In this document: one piece after another, positions 16,853 to 26,307 of the stretch | Layout of the letters: each line of letters starts with the position of its first letter | How positions within the stretch are numbered: the first letter of the stretch is position 1 | Assembly: GCA_016873455.1 (NCBI GenBank) | Contig: VGXE01000009.1 | Location: 1 to 64,000 of the forward strand | Source: Nitrospira sp. | Lineage (GTDB): Bacteria > Nitrospirota > Nitrospiria > Nitrospirales > Nitrospiraceae | Length of the DNA: 64,000 bases | Direction: 5' to 3' | Notes under the pieces: generated by a model | The model's database searches: none | The model's input: the letters and a program-made list of their open reading frames with translations, nothing else | Told to the model about the DNA's origin: nothing | Translations under genes and position numbers: made by a program

Positions 16853-17272
16853 ATGACCATCACGGCTTCGGGCGCCAGAAAAACCACGGTCCTGCTCGCC
16901 GATGACGAATCGGCCATCGCGTTACTGTTGGAAATGGACCTGACCCGCAGAGGCTATAGCGTGCTCAAAGCCCATTCGGCCTCTGAAGCGACTCAGATGA
17001 GCGAAGCATGTTCGACCCCTATCGATGTGCTGGTCACGGACTGGAACATGCCGGACATGAAGGGTGACGCACTGGCCCACCAATTGTTACAACAGAGACC
17101 GGAGATGAAATTCGTCCTGATGTCCGGGTATCCGAATGCCGCCGAAGCCATCAACGACTTCCCCAAAAACCAAGCCGCCTTTATTGCGAAACCGTTGACC
17201 CCTTCGAAGCTCGACTCCATGATCAAAGAACTCCTAAGCACGACCAATTTCTCCCGCACGCGCGTGGCGTAA
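16853..17272 (+). CDS. Single-domain response regulator (CheY-like receiver)
   Basis: The 139-residue protein is a lone receiver domain: acidic pair Asp17-Asp18, phospho-acceptor Asp63 in VLVTDWNMPDMKG, the MSGYP switch region and conserved Lys113 in IAKPLT. It has no output domain, so it acts through protein contact, as CheY or phosphorelay intermediates do. No histidine kinase is adjacent, so its partner is elsewhere. The ATG at 16853 is preceded by AGAGAAAGGG. The C-terminal tail after about residue 128 (TTNFSRTRVA) is short and disordered. Confidence 0.93.
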   Translation: MTITASGARKTTVLLADDESAIALLLEMDLTRRGYSVLKAHSASEATQMSEACSTPIDVLVTDWNMPDMKGDALAHQLLQQRPEMKFVLMSGYPNAAEAINDFPKNQAAFIAKPLTPSKLDSMIKELLSTTNFSRTRVA

Positions 17273-17449
17273 CAGACCCTGCCAACAAGACCCCTGATTG
17301 AGCGGCTTCTTGTCTGCCCTCACCTTGACTTAGCCGCTCCGCCAAGGCTACCCTACGCTGCTTTCTATCCGTAGCGGAAATGGGGGAAATCTACCCTCCG
17401 CTATGGGTGTCACTTTTTTCTATGTGCCCGGCTGATTAAGGGATTCCTT

Positions 17450-18625
17450 GTGGACATAGGACACCCTGAACTCGTTGCCGCCATTGCGTCCGAGATTGCG
17501 ATCTCGGGGCCCATTCCCTTCGTCCGTTTCATGGACCTGGCCCTCTACCACCCACAGTTCGGCTACTACATGCGGCATCCCGATGACGGCAACCCTCGCA
17601 TCGGGTGGTCCGGTGACTTTTACACCAGTGCAGATGTCCATTCGATACTCGGCCAGGCGGTCGCCAAGCAGGCGCGCCAAATCGACGATCGGCTGGGCAA
17701 CCCTGATCCGTTCACGATCGTCGAAATGGGACCCGGCAAAGGTTTGCTTGCTGCGCATATTTTGTCGGCGTGTCAGCGTGACTCAGGATCGTTTCCACAC
17801 CGCCTTCGATACGTCCTGATCGAGCGCAGCCCCGCCATGCGGCAAAGGCAACGCCAACACCTGAGTGTGTTCATGAATCAACCAAATCTTCTCACGTGGG
17901 CCGACAGTCTGGACGAGCTCGGACCGGGAAGTGTCACGGGTTTGATGTTCAGCAACGAATTGATCGACGCCTTCCCCGTCCACCGCGTCCAACTCAGCAA
18001 TGGACAGATCGAAGAACTCCATGTGGATTATCGTGACGGGCGGTTTGTGGAGTGTGCCAAGCCCCTGTCCTCCGATCTTCTCAGTCATCGCGTGAGAGAC
18101 ATGAAGACCGGCTGGCCGGAAGGGTATCGGACCGAAGTCAATCTCCAGGCGCTGGACTGGATGAACCAAGTCGGCCGGTGTCTCCAGCGAGGGGTCGTAC
18201 TCACGATCGATTATGGGCATACGGTCCAAGATCTGTATCGGCCCGACCGCAAGAACGGCACGTTCCTCTGTTATTTCCGCCATTCCGTCAACAACGACCC
18301 CTATGTGCGCGTGGGTGAGCAGGATATGACGGCCCATGTGGATTTTTCGAACTTGGCGGCGACGGGCGAGGCGCATGGCCTTTCCGTCACAGGGTTTACC
18401 AACCAACTGAGCTTCCTCATGGGACTCGGCGTCGAGCAGATGATCGGCGATCTGGAACCGGAAAGCCCGGCGTTCCATGCGGCGTGTCATTTATTGAAAC
18501 CGAACGGGATGGGCGGGACGTTTAAAGTTCTCGTCCAGCACAAAGGGATCGAGCATCCGCGGCTCGACGGACTGGCATTCAAACCGTTTTTTGGCGCGGC
18601 CCTCACCGCGCAATCGGCTGCGTAA
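17450..18625 (+). CDS. SAM-dependent methyltransferase, MidA/NDUFAF7 family (DUF185)
   Basis: The 391-residue protein reads throughout as the MidA/NDUFAF7 family: PIPFVRFMDLALYHPQFGYYM, GDFYTSADVHSILGQAVAKQ, the SAM-binding FTIVEMGPGKGLLAAHIL, FSNELIDAFPVHRV and the late LTIDYGHTVQDLYRPDR. The mitochondrial member methylates an Arg of the complex I 49-kDa subunit (NuoD counterpart) and is needed for assembly. Here it lies 73 bases upstream of nuoA on the same strand, which supports the same role in a bacterium. Start is GTG 17450, giving MDIGHPELV; a weak ribosome site is seen. Confidence 0.9.
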   Translation: MDIGHPELVAAIASEIAISGPIPFVRFMDLALYHPQFGYYMRHPDDGNPRIGWSGDFYTSADVHSILGQAVAKQARQIDDRLGNPDPFTIVEMGPGKGLLAAHILSACQRDSGSFPHRLRYVLIERSPAMRQRQRQHLSVFMNQPNLLTWADSLDELGPGSVTGLMFSNELIDAFPVHRVQLSNGQIEELHVDYRDGRFVECAKPLSSDLLSHRVRDMKTGWPEGYRTEVNLQALDWMNQVGRCLQRGVVLTIDYGHTVQDLYRPDRKNGTFLCYFRHSVNNDPYVRVGEQDMTAHVDFSNLAATGEAHGLSVTGFTNQLSFLMGLGVEQMIGDLEPESPAFHAACHLLKPNGMGGTFKVLVQHKGIEHPRLDGLAFKPFFGAALTAQSAA

Positions 18626-18698
18626 GGATATCGGGCGATGACGTCTTTGACATTCGACCGCGGTTCACGCTTCCCCCTTCACGTGTCAGGGTGTTCGC
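18626..18698 (+). repeat. Degenerate inverted-repeat spacer, midA-like gene to nuoA
   Basis: The spacer holds GATGACGTC, TTTGACATTCGACC, then GGTTCACGC and CTTCACGTGTCA, resembling the TGACG and GTGAA heptads of the other nuo spacers but too diverged for a clean stem. Possibly a decayed copy. Confidence 0.3.
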
Positions 18699-19070
18699 AT
18701 GGGTAGCGGAACGGTTCCCGACAATTATTTCCCGATCCTGATCTTCATCGGGGCGGCCATCGCCGTGGGCTCGGTCACCTTATTTTTGGGCAAGTTCGTG
18801 AGACCGCACCGGCCCTACCGCGCCAAAATGGCTCCCTATGAGAGTGGGAGCCCGCTGTTTCAGGATGCGCGCGTCCAGTTTCCCATGCGGTATTACATTA
18901 TCGCGATGCTGTTCGTCATTTTCGATATCGAGATCGTCTTTATGTTTCCCTGGGCGGTGGTCTTTACCAAGCTGGGTCTTCTTGGATTAGTGGAAATGGC
19001 GGTCTTCATCGCCATCCTGATCGTGGGGTTTTGGTACGTGTGGAAAAAGGGAGCGCTGGAGTGGGAATAG
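18699..19070 (+). CDS. nuoA: NADH-quinone oxidoreductase subunit A
   Basis: The 123-residue membrane subunit has three helices (about 10-32, 66-88, 93-115) and the conserved loop MAPYESGSPLFQDARVQFPMRYY, which lies near the quinone cavity in complex I. It is the first nuo gene of a run that continues without interruption to nuoN. The following 97-base spacer carries a GTGAAAC-type inverted repeat before nuoB. Confidence 0.97.
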   Translation: MGSGTVPDNYFPILIFIGAAIAVGSVTLFLGKFVRPHRPYRAKMAPYESGSPLFQDARVQFPMRYYIIAMLFVIFDIEIVFMFPWAVVFTKLGLLGLVEMAVFIAILIVGFWYVWKKGALEWE

Positions 19071-19072
19071 CA

Positions 19073-19157
19073 GACGTAAGACGTGAAACGTTAGACGTGA
19101 AACGCTCAAGCAACTGTCTTTTGGTTCACCTTTCACGTTTCACCTTTCACGCTTCAC
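19073..19157. repeat. Heptad inverted repeat, nuoA-nuoB spacer (ACGTGAA type)
   Basis: The left arm (19073-19104) consists of 7-base units ACGTAAG, ACGTGAA, ACGTTAG, ACGTGAA. The right arm (19134-19157) is the complement, TTCACCT, TTCACGT, TTCACCT, TTCACGC. The whole can fold into a long imperfect hairpin. It has no U-tract and lies inside an operon, so a simple terminator is unlikely. Confidence 0.7.
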
Positions 19158-19167
19158 AGGGTCATCC

Positions 19168-19647
19168 ATGAGCCTGTTAGAGCGACAATTCGACGCGAAT
19201 ATCATTACGACCAACCTGGATGCCGTCGTGAACTGGGCCAGGAAGTCGGCCCTCTGGCCGATGACGTTCGGACTGGCCTGCTGCGCCATCGAGATGATCG
19301 CGAGCGTCTCCTCCCGCTACGACCTTGACCGTTTCGGGGCCGGAGTCTTTCGCGCATCGCCCAGGCAGTCGGATCTCATGATCGTCGCCGGAACGGTCTC
19401 GCGCAAGATGGCGCCGGTGATCCGGCGGATCTATGACCAAATGGCCGAACCTCGCTACGTGATCTCGATGGGATCATGCGCGACCTCGGGTAACCACTAC
19501 AACAGCTACGCCGTCGTGCAGGGTGTGGATCAGATCGTGCCGGTGGACGTCTACGTCCCCGGCTGCCCGCCCCGGCCGGAAGCGCTGCTGGACGGGTTGT
19601 TGAAACTGCAAGAAAAGATTCAGCGTGAAAAGGTGTTCGTGAAATAG
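19168..19647 (+). CDS. nuoB: NADH-quinone oxidoreductase subunit B
   Basis: The 159-residue subunit holds cluster N2, the last iron-sulfur centre before quinone. All four ligands are present: the adjacent pair Cys38-Cys39 in [10 protein letters not shown], Cys104 in MGSCATSGN and Cys133 in VPGCPPRP. Length and the [20 protein letters not shown] region are typical. It lies between two repeat-bearing spacers. Confidence 0.98.
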   Translation: MSLLERQFDANIITTNLDAVVNWARKSALWPMTFGLACCAIEMIASVSSRYDLDRFGAGVFRASPRQSDLMIVAGTVSRKMAPVIRRIYDQMAEPRYVISMGSCATSGNHYNSYAVVQGVDQIVPVDVYVPGCPPRPEALLDGLLKLQEKIQREKVFVK

Positions 19648-19657
19648 CACCGTACCT

Positions 19658-19735
19658 CGTCAACCGCCATGCGTCAAACGGAAGACGAGAGCAATTGGCC
19701 GCGATTGACGAATGACATTTGACGTGTGACGAACT
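19658..19735. repeat. Heptad inverted repeat, nuoB-nuoCD spacer (nTGACG type)
   Basis: The left part has CGTCAAC and GCGTCAAACG. The right part has ATTGACG, AATGACA, TTTGACG, TGTGACG, four units in exact 7-base register, ending one base before the nuoCD ATG at 19737. The units can pair with the left part. Confidence 0.65.
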
Positions 19736-19736
19736 G

Positions 19737-21482
19737 ATGGAACCCCTCGCCGAAACATTGCTCAAAAAGTTCCCGGAAGGGGTCCTGTCCGTCCACGCCG
19801 ACACGGCTCGATCCGAACTGGCGATCAACATCGCTGCACCGAGACTCGTGGACATCGCGCGTTTCCTGCGCGATGATTCGACGACCCATTTTGACCACCT
19901 CACCGACATCTGCTCCGCGGATTACCCCGACGCGCCTCAGCGGTTCGAAGTCATCTACCAATTGTTGTCACTGCCGCGCGGGAAACGGATTCGACTCAAG
20001 GCGAGGCTCCACGACGACAACCCGGCCATCGACTCCGTCACCGGGATCTGGCACGCCGCGGGTTTTTTGGAGCGTGAAGTCTACGACATGATGGGGATCC
20101 GGTTTATCGGACATCCGGACCTGCGCCGCATCCTCCTGCCCGACGACTATGCCGAAGGGCATCCCCTGCGAAAAGACTTTCCGACGGAGGGCCGAGGGTG
20201 GCGCAGCCAGTTCGACTTCATCCCGCGGCTTGATGAACCGCCGACGGAGCACATCGATTTTTCGACTGAAGAAAAGGGGCGGTTCCTCGCCGAGCCGGAT
20301 CCATCCTCAGGAAAACGGCGGGAAGAATTGCTCTTGAATATGGGTCCTCAGCATCCCAGCACGCACGGTGTGGTGCGGGTCGTGCTGGAGTTGGACGGTG
20401 AGCGGATCGTCAAAGCGACGCCGGATCTGGGCTACCTGCATCGGGGCGTCGAGAAACTCGCCGAAGGCCTGGCCTACATGCAAATCATTCCGCACACCGA
20501 CCGGCTCGACTATGTCTGTGCGATGGCCAACAATTACGCCTACGTGCGGGCCGTTGAAAAGCTGTTGTGCATGACCGTACCGGAACGCGCCGAGTACATC
20601 CGTACCATCGTGGCGGAAATGCAGCGCATCCTCGGCCACCTCTTCTGGCTGGGCGCGCAGGCCCTGGACATCGGCGCGATGACGGTCTTCTTCTGGACCT
20701 TCCGTGAACGGGAAACGTTGCTCGACATGTTCGAAAAGCTGTGCGGCGCCAGGCTGACGCTGAACTATTACCGGATCGGCGGGGTGGACAGCGACTTTAC
20801 TCCGGAGTTGGTCGACCGTCTCAAGGCTTTCCTCGAGACGTTCCCCCAGATGCTCAACGAGTATGACTCGTTGCTCGCCTCGAACCGGATTTGGATTGGG
20901 CGCACGAAACATATTGCCGTGATTTCCGGCGAAGACGCCGTCAACTTTGGCCTCACCGGCCCCTCGCTGCGAGGCTCCGGCGTCGCCTATGACGTCCGCA
21001 AGATGGAACCGTACGGCGTGTATGATCGCGTCGAATGGGACGTCCCGGTCGGCAAAAACGGGGACACCTACGACCGCTACTGGATTCGCGTGGAAGAGAT
21101 GCGGCAGAGTGCCAGGATCATCACCCAATGTCTCGATCAGATGCCGCAGGGGCCGATTATTGCCGACGTCCCGCAATATATCCCCCCGCCCAAGCCGCAA
21201 GTGATGCGCGACATGGAGAGCCTGATCCACCACTTCATCATTTTCACGCAGGGATTCAAGCCACCCAAGGCCGAGACCTATTGTGCCACCGAAGCGCCCA
21301 AGGGCGAACTGGGGTTTTTCATCATCAGCGACGGCAGCCCCCGTCCCTACCGGCTGAAGATCCGCTCGCCCTCGTTCGTCCATATGGGCGCGTTCGACCA
21401 TATGGCGCGCGGCTATTTGATTTCGGACATCATCACGATCTTCGGCACCTACGATATCGTGATGGGGGAGTGTGATAGGTGA
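19737..21482 (+). CDS. nuoCD: NADH-quinone oxidoreductase fused subunit C/D
   Basis: A 581-residue fusion. Residues 1-160 are NuoC (the 30-kDa domain: HFDHLTDICSADYPD, EREVYDMMGIRFIGHPDLRRILLPDDYAEGHPLRKDF). After a 40-residue linker comes NuoD (49-kDa, hydrogenase-like), starting LLLNMGPQHPSTHGVVRVVLELDGE and ending GTYDIVMGECDR with the C-terminal Arg. The THG and GYLHRGVEKLAE motifs lining the quinone site are intact. ATG 19737 gives MEPLAETLLK. The frame is also open from a TTG at 19719 inside the repeat, which would add MTCDEL. C/D fusions are known in several phyla. Confidence 0.97.
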   Translation: MEPLAETLLKKFPEGVLSVHADTARSELAINIAAPRLVDIARFLRDDSTTHFDHLTDICSADYPDAPQRFEVIYQLLSLPRGKRIRLKARLHDDNPAIDSVTGIWHAAGFLEREVYDMMGIRFIGHPDLRRILLPDDYAEGHPLRKDFPTEGRGWRSQFDFIPRLDEPPTEHIDFSTEEKGRFLAEPDPSSGKRREELLLNMGPQHPSTHGVVRVVLELDGERIVKATPDLGYLHRGVEKLAEGLAYMQIIPHTDRLDYVCAMANNYAYVRAVEKLLCMTVPERAEYIRTIVAEMQRILGHLFWLGAQALDIGAMTVFFWTFRERETLLDMFEKLCGARLTLNYYRIGGVDSDFTPELVDRLKAFLETFPQMLNEYDSLLASNRIWIGRTKHIAVISGEDAVNFGLTGPSLRGSGVAYDVRKMEPYGVYDRVEWDVPVGKNGDTYDRYWIRVEEMRQSARIITQCLDQMPQGPIIADVPQYIPPPKPQVMRDMESLIHHFIIFTQGFKPPKAETYCATEAPKGELGFFIISDGSPRPYRLKIRSPSFVHMGAFDHMARGYLISDIITIFGTYDIVMGECDR

Positions 21483-21492
21483 GGCTTAACAT

Positions 21493-21568
21493 GTTCAATG
21501 ATGAATGTTTAATGTTGAATAGTCGGTCCTGATTCCATTCAACACTCACCATTCAACATTAAACATTG
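21493..21568. repeat. Heptad inverted repeat, nuoCD-nuoE spacer (ATGTTnA type)
   Basis: ATGTTTAATGTTGAAT at 21505-21520 is exactly complementary to ATTCAACATTAAACAT at 21551-21566, a perfect 16-base stem. Outside and inside it further units ATGTTCA, ATGATGA and ATTCAAC continue the 7-base rhythm. Confidence 0.8.
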
Positions 21569-21584
21569 TGGGATGACATAGAAG

Positions 21585-22121
21585 ATGTTGCGAGATACTT
21601 ACAAAGACGAGATCGAGGAAATCCTGAGCCGTTATCCGGTGAAACGGTCGGCGCTCATTCCGCTCCTGTATATGGCGCAGCGGGACCATGGCTATGTGTC
21701 CGAGTCGGCCATGAAAGAGATCGCACAGCTCCTCGGACTGACCCCGCCGCAGGTGTACGAGACGATCACCTTTTACACGATGTTCAATTTGAAACCAGTG
21801 GGCAAGTTCCACATTCAGGTGTGTAAGTCTCTGATGTGTGCGCTCGTCGGTTCAGATACCGTGCTCGAATGGATTAAGGCGAAGCTGGGCATTGGGCCTG
21901 GCGAATCGACGCCGGACAGACTGTTCAGCCTCTGCCTCGTGGAGTGTTTGGCCGCCTGCGGGACTGGCCCGATGATGCAGATCAATGACGACTACTACGA
22001 ACGCTTGACCGAAGAGAAATTGGACCGCATTCTCTCCGATCTTCGTTCGACAGGAACCAGTGCGCTCAAGAGCGGCCCATTTATGTGGCCGGAACCAGTA
22101 ACCGTGAAAGGTGAAAGGTAA
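21585..22121 (+). CDS. nuoE: NADH-quinone oxidoreductase subunit E
   Basis: The 178-residue thioredoxin-like subunit carries the [2Fe-2S] cluster N1a: Cys-x4-Cys in VCKSLMC and Cys-x3-Cys in VECLAACG, the canonical spacing. The N-terminal helical part (LLYMAQRDHGYVSESAMKEIAQLLGL) is typical. The last five residues, VKGER, and the stop codon are read from the left arm of the GTGAAAG repeat element that fills the spacer to nuoF, so the C-terminus has been shaped by that repeat. Confidence 0.97.
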   Translation: MLRDTYKDEIEEILSRYPVKRSALIPLLYMAQRDHGYVSESAMKEIAQLLGLTPPQVYETITFYTMFNLKPVGKFHIQVCKSLMCALVGSDTVLEWIKAKLGIGPGESTPDRLFSLCLVECLAACGTGPMMQINDDYYERLTEEKLDRILSDLRSTGTSALKSGPFMWPEPVTVKGER

Positions 22122-22186
22122 GACGTGAGGGGTATGCAACTGCGGCTCTCGTTCAACTTTTTACGTTTCACCTTTCACATTTCACG
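22101..22186. repeat. Heptad inverted repeat spanning the nuoE 3' end and the nuoE-nuoF spacer
   Basis: GTGAAAGGTGAAA at 22104-22116 is exactly complementary to TTTCACCTTTCAC at 22166-22178, with further ACGTGAG and ACGTTTC units. The left arm lies inside the nuoE reading frame. Confidence 0.75.
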
Positions 22187-22195
22187 CTGAAAACT

Positions 22196-23503
<1,308 letters not shown>

Positions 23504-23504
23504 A

Positions 23505-23570
23505 CGACGTCACTCGTCATCCGTCATTCGACAAGACGGTTCACGAATGGTGTGAGACGAGTAACGGAAT
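23505..23570. repeat. Heptad inverted repeat, nuoF-nuoG spacer (CGTCAnn type)
   Basis: The left arm is CGTCACT, CGTCATC, CGTCATT, CG in 7-base register. The right arm carries CGAATGG, GACGAGT and AACGG, complementary with gaps. It begins within two bases of the nuoF stop codon. Confidence 0.65.
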
Positions 23571-23585
23571 GTGCACGCAACCACG

Positions 23586-26255
23586 ATGAACACGACGACG
23601 CCACCCATGGTCAGTCTTACCATTGACGGCACGAAAGTCCAGGTGCCGAAAGGCACGCTGGTGATCGAAGCCGCCCGGCGGATCGGCGTCATGATCCCGC
23701 ACTTTTGCTATCACCCGAAGCTCAAGCCGGACGCGAATTGCCGCATGTGCCTGGTCGAAGTCGAAAAGATGCCCAAACTCCAAACGGCGTGCAGTACCCC
23801 GGCGGATGAAGGCATGAGTGTGCGGACCGCCACCACCGTGGTCAACGATGCCCACAAATCCGTCCTCGAGTTCATTCTGGCCAATCATCCGCTCGATTGT
23901 CCGGTCTGCGACCAGGGTGGCCGATGCGATCTCCAAGACTTCTCCCACCAATATACGCCCACGACCAGCCGGTTCGTGGAGGCCAAGCGGGTGTTCCAGA
24001 AAGAGTATTTCAGCCCGCTCATCGAAACCCAGATGAACCGCTGCGTCCAGTGTCTGCGCTGCGTCCGCTACTGCGATGAAGTGATGGATGTCAAAGCCCT
24101 GGCTCCAGCCGGACGCGGCACCATGACCGAAATCAAGCACTTTGGACCGCACGCCCTCGATTGTGAGTTTTGCGGAGGCTGTGTTCAGATCTGCCCGGTC
24201 GGCGCGATCACCAGCCGCCTTTCGATGTACGAATACCGTCCGTGGATGCTGAAACGGGCCGATACGATCTGCGGATACTGCGGAGACGGCTGCCAGATCA
24301 CCGTCCAGACGAAGGGGAATCAGCTGATCGAGGTCAATTCGGCCCACGGCGCCGGACGCAATAACGGCGATCTCTGCGCCAGAGGATTTTTTGGATTTCA
24401 TGCGCCCGCTCACCCGGAGCGGCTGACTCATCCGCTTCTCCGGCGCAATGGGATCCTCTCGCAAGCCACCTGGGAAGAAGCGCTGGAATTCATCGCGGAA
24501 CGGACCGGGGCCATCAAAGCCGCCCATGGCGGACACAGCTTCGGCGGCCTGATTTCAGGCCGGTGCACCAACGAAGAATTGTATCTCTTCCAGAAGTTCA
24601 TGCGGTTGACCCTCGGCACGAACGACATCGACAGCAGCGCGCGCTATGGCCACATGAATAGCCTCTACGCCATGCGGCGGGTGCAAGGCACGCACCGGTG
24701 GACGATCGGCTTCGGCGACATCGTGGCCGCCGATGTGCTGCTCTTGGTCGGCACCAACATCACGGAAACCAATCCGATTACCGGCCTGAAAGTCAAAGAG
24801 GCCGTCAAGAAACACGGTGCCGCGCTGGTCACGATCGAAGCCTTGGAGCCCTGTATCGAACCGGTGAGCAACATCGCCAATCTGTCGCGGCACCATGTGA
24901 GTGTGCCGGCCACGCACATGGGCGATGCGGTGTTAGGCCTCTTGAAAGCGATCGTCGAGCAGAATCTGGTCCAACCGGATCTGGCTCAGCAACAGCCGGC
25001 CTATCTCAAGGCTCTTACCGATTCCTTACGACAGCTGTCATGGGACGAGGTGCGTCTCGTGACCGGATGGGACGCGGCAACCTATGCCGACGCCGCAAAG
25101 ACGCTGGCGGCCGGACAACGGGTCGTCATCGTGGCCGGACAAGGTGTCCTGCGCAGCGAACGTGGATACAGCGCCTCCTTGAACCTGCTCGACGTGCTCC
25201 TGCTCCTTGGGAAACTCGATCAGCCGGGCTGCGGTTTTGCCCCGCTGGCCGAGGAAAATAACGATCAAGGTGCGGTGGAGATGGGGGCAGCAGCAGAGTT
25301 CTTGCCTGGCCCGTGTGACCTCAGCGACCGGGAAGGCCGCCATCGTGTCACCTCGCTGTGGAAGGCGGAGCCGCCCCCACACCGTGGCGCCTCCTTAGTC
25401 GAGATGCTGGATAGGGCCGGAGCCGGCATTCTCAAAGGCATGTTCATTGTCGGTGAAAATCCCGTGGGCAGTCTTCCCGCCCACCTGCATGCAGACGAAT
25501 CCTTGCGCAAGCTCGATCTGTTGGTCTGTCAGGAACTGTTTCTAACCGAGACTGCCGCCCTGGCGCATGTCGTCCTGCCCGCCGCATCATCGATGGAAAA
25601 GAGCGGAACGTTCACGAATACGGAGGGACACGTCCAGGCCATTCGTCCCGCTATCGAACCAGTCGGGGAGAGCCGGCCCGATTGGGAAATCTTCGTCACA
25701 CTGTCCTATGCACTGGGAACGCCGCTGGAATTCACCGAGAGCCGGGACATCCTCAAAGAAATTAGAAATCTGATTCCCGGCTATGGATCGCTTGGGCCGT
25801 CCCCTGTTCCACCAAAAGTGGATCGAACTGTCGTTGACCGGTATCTCTCCGGCGGGTACGAACACGATCTCGCAGCGCGCCACACGCTGAACGTCCCGTC
25901 GGCTCGGCCGGACGGCATCGTGCAACTGGAATTGGTGCAGAGCCTGTTTCACTCCGGGAAACTCTCAACCCGCGCCAAAGGACTGATGCAGGTGGAAGGC
26001 GTCGGCACCTTGCGGATCAATCCGCGCGACGCCGCGCGCTATGGGCTCCACAATGGAGCCTGGGTCCGCCTGTCCAACGGGCATGGGGAGCTGACCATAC
26101 CGGTGAAGGTGCTGGAACGGGTGCCCCAAGGACAGGCCTGGTTTCCCGACCACTTTGGTACGGAGGCCATGCGGCTGTTTCATTGTGCCATCAATCCCGT
26201 CACCCGCACACCATCAATTCGCACGACGTCCGTCTCGGTGATTAAGGTGGCGTGA
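23586..26255 (+). CDS. nuoG: NADH-quinone oxidoreductase subunit G
   Basis: An 889-residue catalytic subunit. Domains in order: [2Fe-2S] ferredoxin domain (HFCYHPKLKPDANCRMCLVE, then ACSTP); the His-Cys [4Fe-4S] segment (HPLDCPVCDQGGRCDLQ); two ferredoxin-type clusters (NRCVQCLRCVRYC, CEFCGGCVQICPVG); the N7-type motif (TICGYCGDGC plus DLCARGFFG); a molybdopterin-oxidoreductase domain; and a C-terminal dinucleotide-binding-like domain (LRINPRDAARYGLHNGAWV). The last resembles formate dehydrogenase, so this NuoG is of the long FDH-like type. Start ATG 23586 is preferred; GTG 23571 and ATG 23607 are in frame. Confidence 0.96.
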   Translation: MNTTTPPMVSLTIDGTKVQVPKGTLVIEAARRIGVMIPHFCYHPKLKPDANCRMCLVEVEKMPKLQTACSTPADEGMSVRTATTVVNDAHKSVLEFILANHPLDCPVCDQGGRCDLQDFSHQYTPTTSRFVEAKRVFQKEYFSPLIETQMNRCVQCLRCVRYCDEVMDVKALAPAGRGTMTEIKHFGPHALDCEFCGGCVQICPVGAITSRLSMYEYRPWMLKRADTICGYCGDGCQITVQTKGNQLIEVNSAHGAGRNNGDLCARGFFGFHAPAHPERLTHPLLRRNGILSQATWEEALEFIAERTGAIKAAHGGHSFGGLISGRCTNEELYLFQKFMRLTLGTNDIDSSARYGHMNSLYAMRRVQGTHRWTIGFGDIVAADVLLLVGTNITETNPITGLKVKEAVKKHGAALVTIEALEPCIEPVSNIANLSRHHVSVPATHMGDAVLGLLKAIVEQNLVQPDLAQQQPAYLKALTDSLRQLSWDEVRLVTGWDAATYADAAKTLAAGQRVVIVAGQGVLRSERGYSASLNLLDVLLLLGKLDQPGCGFAPLAEENNDQGAVEMGAAAEFLPGPCDLSDREGRHRVTSLWKAEPPPHRGASLVEMLDRAGAGILKGMFIVGENPVGSLPAHLHADESLRKLDLLVCQELFLTETAALAHVVLPAASSMEKSGTFTNTEGHVQAIRPAIEPVGESRPDWEIFVTLSYALGTPLEFTESRDILKEIRNLIPGYGSLGPSPVPPKVDRTVVDRYLSGGYEHDLAARHTLNVPSARPDGIVQLELVQSLFHSGKLSTRAKGLMQVEGVGTLRINPRDAARYGLHNGAWVRLSNGHGELTIPVKVLERVPQGQAWFPDHFGTEAMRLFHCAINPVTRTPSIRTTSVSVIKVA

Positions 26256-26307
26256 GAAAGCTGCTCGACAATGTCTACCACTACCCTCGATAGCAAGGAG
26301 TCGTATC

